From an uncultured Chryseobacterium sp. (GTDB lineage: Bacteria; Bacteroidota; Bacteroidia; Flavobacteriales; Weeksellaceae), in the NCBI GenBank assembly GCA_913775525.1, contig CAJYLH010000023.1, positions 62,001 through 126,000 of the forward strand: a stretch of DNA of 64,000 nt, read 5' to 3'. The notes beneath the pieces are model-generated. The model saw nothing but the letters and a program-made list of their open reading frames with translations, was not told the DNA's origin and made no database searches. Below, piece after piece: positions 62,635 to 64,000 of the stretch; position 1 is the first letter of the stretch, and each line of letters opens with the position of its first letter. Both the position numbers and the translations under genes were made by a program.

Positions 62635-63129
62635 ATGAAAAATCTATTTTTTGCCCTTGCATTAGCAATGGAAATCGGTGCAAAATCTCAGTGCCCTAAT
62701 TTTATCAAATCACAAAGCAACCCTTATTACTTACTGTTTAGCAACAGTTCTGCTATTCCGGACAGCGGGAATAACAAAACTATCAATAACCTGTCGTTCG
62801 TTAATGCCGGCTATTGGAACCAGTCCAATATCTTTTATGCTTCCTGGACGAATACTTCTGGCCAGCCCTTAGATATCAACAATTTCATCATACAGTTTGG
62901 TAACCAGGCCTGTACGTATAACTCTGCGACCTTATCTTCCCTGGAAGTCATCAAAGATCTTAAATCGATTCCGGAAAATAAGGCATACAAGGTATTTTCG
63001 GTGGATGGAAAACTTCTGAAATCTGGAATAACGTCAAAAAATCTGTACCGGGAATTGCCTACGGATCAGGTGATCCTGCTCAATGTAGAACAATATGCTG
63101 TATTAAGGATGAAGATTAACCAAAAGTAA
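62635..63129 (+). CDS. Small secreted protein with a type IX-like sorting tail
   Basis: 164 residues: signal peptide (MKNLFFALALAMEIGAKSQ), a ~90-residue Asn/Ser/Tyr-rich part, and a C-terminal ~50 residues (KAYKVFSVDGKLLKSG, then VILLNVEQYAVLRMKI) resembling a type A T9SS C-terminal domain. Cargo of the type IX system is usually much larger, so this may be an internal-deletion remnant. No partner gene is adjacent. Confidence 0.6.
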   Translation: MKNLFFALALAMEIGAKSQCPNFIKSQSNPYYLLFSNSSAIPDSGNNKTINNLSFVNAGYWNQSNIFYASWTNTSGQPLDINNFIIQFGNQACTYNSATLSSLEVIKDLKSIPENKAYKVFSVDGKLLKSGITSKNLYRELPTDQVILLNVEQYAVLRMKINQK

Positions 63130-63517
63130 AAAAGCATAACTTCATTTGCATCAATAACATATTTGAAAGAGGGCTGATTCCGGGTCTGGCTATCATGATC
63201 TTTACAATTGTCTTAACCTGTCAATCAGTTTCTCTTTTTCTCTGCTTCCTGTTGTTGAAAACCTCATGAGCGGGATTTGTCAGTTTCCATTAATAACAAT
63301 TTTATCTCAGGCTGTTCTGATAAGATAATATACATCATTATATTTCGTTGATCCTAACCGATATTCTACTTGATTATCAGATTAAACGGCGTTCTGTAAA
63401 TAACCAAATTCCCGGCTCAAAACCGGGAATTTTATGTTAAAGATGTTGATGTGATAGATTGACCAATGATGCTTCTCAATGTTAAGGATGGCTGAGAAAA
63501 GTCTGGTGATCAGTATA
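63130..63517. other. Gene-free region with a stem-loop
   Basis: 388 bp. A perfect 10-bp stem AAATTCCCGG/CCGGGAATTT (63406-63415 and 63423-63432) with a 7-nt loop and T-runs is a likely terminator. It lies ~280 bp past the secreted-protein gene and just before the pseudogene. Nothing else was recognised. Confidence 0.5.
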
Positions 63518-64000
63518 TCACTCGTCGTTCTTCTTTTTTGAGGATATGACGGTTACTGTGACAGCCGTTACTGCGGCTGCGACCACAATTTTCAAAAGGA
63601 AATTCTTTCTATTGTACTTCTATTCGGCTCCCCAGCCGCGTTCTGCAAAGATATTGGGTAGATGACCGTTTTTTAAGTCATCAATAATCCCTTCAACGGT
63701 ACCTATGCGGTCTGCCAGTACTAGCGGCAGTCATCTGCTGTAACTGGATTCACTATAGCGGAAAGCAAACTTTCTGATGGCTCCGTTAATTCCTTCCGGC
63801 GGCGATGCCGTACCAAAAGCAGCGGTTAAATTCGGCCGCTCTACGGACTGCAGGATTTCAATCTCTTCAGGCTGATGTTGCGGCCGTTCCCATGCATAAC
63901 CCTAATGTTCTTCGTTGGTACGTTTTTTCATGGGATATACGGGATCGTTTTCAGGATATGCATCTATTCCCCAACCTTTGATCTGGCTATGATCTGCCTG
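63518..64000 (-). pseudogene. Conserved Bacteroidota protein with three nonsense codons (5' end outside window)
   Basis: The minus strand is open in one frame for 161 codons to TGA at 63518-63520, but it is broken by TAG at 63902-63904, TGA at 63731-63733 and TAG at 63620-63622. The rest is clearly protein: IKGWGIDAYPENDPVYPMKK, GYAWERPQHQPEEIEILQS, FAFRYSESSYSR and KNGHLPNIFAERGWGAE. A related family (recalled, not searched) has Trp at the second and third stop positions. The C-terminus has a hydrophobic helix (KIVVAAAVTAVTVTVI) and a KKKN tail. No frameshift is visible. Confidence 0.75.

Overview
The window looks like a chromosomal segment of a Chryseobacterium-type flavobacterium (Bacteroidota, Weeksellaceae). 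The reasons are moderate-to-low GC, many SPII lipoproteins of the short 'SC' type, repeated matches to the flavobacterial promoter -7 box TAnnTTTG in place of Shine-Dalgarno-led starts, LytTR and HisKA_3 signalling pairs, a type IX-like sorting tail, a GldA-like ATPase, and protein families known mostly from this group. The genus is an inference. No rRNA, tRNA, CRISPR array or complete insertion sequence was seen.

Layout. 0-5 kb: the end of an ABC exporter, two small HTH proteins, and a pair of secreted repeat proteins (a YadA-head-like protein and a seven-repeat probable beta-propeller). 5-11.5 kb: small membrane and secreted proteins, an AraC regulator, a flavodoxin-fold quinone reductase, a 166-bp tandem repeat array, a patatin with an altered nucleophile elbow, and a GldA-like ABC ATPase. 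12-15.4 kb: a response regulator and a four-PAS soluble histidine kinase, then a solitary copy of the same repeat family. 15.4-22.4 kb: a MarR-GNAT fusion, an HxlR/quinone oxidoreductase divergent pair, a two-gene unit encoding a serine hydrolase and a subclass B1 metallo-beta-lactamase behind a strong promoter palindrome, and a three-gene secreted-protein operon. 22.5-30.2 kb: a TPR histidine kinase with its LuxR-type regulator, then mostly small-molecule-modifying and regulatory genes (VOC, three GNAT enzymes, AlkD-like HEAT protein, HXXEE protein, Crp/Fnr).

30.5-39.4 kb is one six-gene operon: RND adaptor, RND pump, NodT-type outer-membrane factor, LytS-type kinase, LytTR regulator and an MFS exporter. 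At 40-41 kb lies a frameshifted Fic toxin gene with a convergent, overlapping 50-residue VbhA-like antitoxin gene. 41-44 kb carries a Crp/Fnr regulator, an NmrA-type oxidoreductase and an epoxide-hydrolase-like enzyme. 44-49 kb is an inducible-mutagenesis cassette: a LexA-like XRE-S24 regulator diverges from a dinB-type Y-polymerase and a second DnaE. Two near-identical palindromes, centred 33 bp apart, sit on the two divergent promoters. 49-58 kb holds mostly uncharacterised envelope proteins plus a large HPII-type catalase, and 58-60 kb a second PAS histidine kinase related to the one at 12.6 kb.

The right end (60-64 kb) shows gene decay: a broken CPBP protease gene, a probable frameshifted small gene, and at the edge a conserved-looking gene with three nonsense codons and no frameshift. 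The points most worth a second look are the mutagenesis cassette with its paired operators and a Met-Gly (not Ala-Gly) at the expected cleavage site, the beta-lactamase promoter palindrome, the Fic/antitoxin pair, the tandem array of alternating inverted elements, and a possible small RNA at 43.98-44.05 kb.
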